From: Ophioderma brevispina
Lineage: Eukaryota > Echinodermata > Ophiuroidea > Amphilepidida > Ophiodermatidae
Length of the DNA: 64,000 bases
Reading direction: 5' to 3'
Assembly (NCBI GenBank): GCA_023653785.1
Contig: JAMKCH010007122.1
Span: 1-64,000, forward strand
The notes beneath the pieces were generated by a model. The model had not been told where the DNA came from. It did not search any database and saw nothing but the letters and a program-made list of their open reading frames with translations. Both the position numbers and the translations under genes were made by a program. Of the stretch, positions 62,513-64,000 are shown one piece after another. Numbering within the stretch: position 1 is the first letter of the stretch; each line of letters opens with the position of its first letter.

Positions 62513-63008
62513 ACGTGTTCATTTTCAAAAAAATATATGTAACATTCCTTCGATTTGCTCTCAAATGATGGACTAAGATTAGGAATAACAAAACACATTT
62601 TTACACACAAAAACTCTGTATCATAGCATACAAAAGGGCAATATTATGATGCCAAAGACAATTGAAATTTTGTTATCACCAAATTTGTTAAAATTCACTT
62701 ACTATTATGAACAGCATGGACTCATACTCATTGATTCTGTAATCACAAAGGTCACAGATCGGTCAAACAACGTGCATACAATTATTATTTTCGTGTGGTT
62801 TAACAATGTAAACCTTGCTTTTCTGATTAAAACCACCCCGGAGTGTTTTTATTACAAAATCACCCATTTATACATAAAGGTGTTGATTTAGACTTTATAG
62901 TATCAGGCGACCTAAAACACTAAAGGCATTGCAACCATGCAAAAAAATATGGATTATTAACAATTTAGAAGGTGCACTGTTTTCAAAATGTGGCGGTGTT
63001 TCTTTGAA
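62513..63008. mobile_element. TTAA-type MITE, about 496 bp
   Basis: Left TTAAAGAGACACGTGTTCATTT and the right end in reverse complement TTCAAAGAAACACCGCCACATT. The right-hand arm, in reverse, follows the left arm of the 49059 element for about 85 bases (CACATTTTGAAAA, then a TTTTTGCATGGTTG stretch). The right TTAA is mutated. Confidence 0.6.
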
Positions 63009-63240
63009 GTGAATTTCGTGTTCCTAACATCCTTACTTATTTTTGACGGGGTCGCCGGACTTTAGAAAGCTGTTCTCAAAATGGAAAAGGAGTGTTATTT
63101 ATAAATGAAAGTTTTTATTTCTGTGTGATATAAGTATTGTGTATGTGCCTGTAAATTGTTGTATTAATATTGAGATATATGAGATAAATATGGGAAAGTT
63201 ATATTGTTAATGTTTAATTAAGTTTACTTTTAACACTTAA

Positions 63241-63320
63241 GTGACCAAGGGGTTTTCCCTCCCGTTGGTGCCCAAGGGGGGGCCCACCCCCCCTAAGGAA
63301 ACCACTTTCCCGAGGGAATT
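63241..63320. other. G/C-run hairpin
   Basis: CCAAGGGGGGG and CCCCCCCTAAGG face each other across a 4-base spacer, and TTCCCTCCCG pairs loosely with CGAGGGAA outside. A single-arm echo (GGCCCAAGGGGGGG) occurs at about 63748-63762. Confidence 0.5.
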
Positions 63321-64000
63321 TTTGCACGAAATCATACCACATGTGAAGGGTCATAATTCTAAGACAACCCCAAATCAGCAATAAAAAATGACATTTGTTA
63401 TTTTGGCTGCAAATTAGGGGCAAAACATTGTTTTCAAAACACGCGAATATTGGGCAAAAAGACGGAAAATTCAAATGATCCTTGCGCTTACATCAAACAT
63501 TTTGAAAACTTATTTTATGTTGATATCTATTCTAGAAGACCCAAAACACACGTCATTTTCCCATAGAGTTTGTACAGTAACGGTTTAGCAACGTCCACGA
63601 TGAAATTGTTTGTTTTTAGCACATAAAGGGTTAATTCTGTACTAATAATTGTTTTACTTACATATATGTGTGAACTCATATCAGCAAAAACAATTGATGT
63701 GTTTCTTTGAATTTTTTAAAAAATATTCTCACATTACTTCCGTTAGTGGCCCAAGGGGGGGTTCCATGGGACCGCACTAATATAGTCTGATTTTTTAATT
63801 CCTGTCAGTAAACGCATTTGTCGATGGTACTAACTCACGTGGAGGGGATGTGTTGAGATAAAAACTAAACACCTATTAACAGTTTAAATGCTCACCTTTG
63901 TTCAACAGAATGATGCTTTAACCCACTTTACATGAACTTTTTGTATCGAATATTAAAAGGCTTCATACAAGATTAAATTGAATAATTGTCGCAAGTCTGA

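Noticed and set aside
1..64000. CRISPR arrays, bacterial operons, ribosomal RNA or intact tRNA genes
   Set aside because: No regularly spaced identical repeats with unique spacers, no rRNA-like conserved blocks and no cloverleaf that folds cleanly; the window is eukaryotic in character.

Overview
This looks like a noncoding, repeat-dense stretch of an animal genome. I see no intact protein-coding gene. What remains are exons or remnants of a rhodopsin-type GPCR, a CYP2-like cytochrome P450 and several LINE reverse transcriptases. They sit among many small inverted-repeat DNA transposons, tandem arrays, low-complexity tracts and two tRNA-like SINE heads. The P450 splice phase, the CR1/L2-type LINE and the mix of MITEs fit a marine invertebrate. 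A deuterostome (echinoderm, hemichordate or cephalochordate) is my preferred guess, but this is inference and not a diagnosis.

Layout. 1-5.8 kb: unremarkable AT-rich DNA, then a 1.5 kb polypyrimidine tract and G-rich and C/A-rich tracts. 6.9-8.3 kb: a GPCR remnant whose transmembrane pieces follow in the right order but in changing frames. 10.9-19.6 kb: a tandem array (1.14-1.15 kb units, then 2.65 kb units in which an internal segment is replaced), with a large TIR transposon sitting at a unit junction. 20.9-24.2 kb: MITEs and a 5'-truncated LINE on the minus strand. 28.4-32.4 kb: tandem repeats, a 379 bp foldback element and a TTAA-flanked MITE. 33.7-38.4 kb: small duplications. 40.7-42.3 kb: a cluster of hairpin MITEs, a tRNA-like sequence and another inverted repeat. 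42.3 kb and 54.5 kb (minus): the last and first coding exons of a CYP2-like P450, possibly of one gene. 43.0, 46.0-47.1 and 51.7-51.9 kb: further LINE pieces. 49.1, 57.9-59.6, 61.0 and 62.5 kb: TIR elements.

My main observation is a set of hairpin elements that share one short apical module (CGCTTTATTCCGTTATC and variants) while their outer arms differ. Within each element the two arms match each other better than they match the arms of a sibling, as if the arms were corrected against one another. The large number of single-base frame breaks in coding remnants, and of homopolymer-length differences between tandem copies, also suggests that part of the damage may be uncorrected long-read error and not biology.
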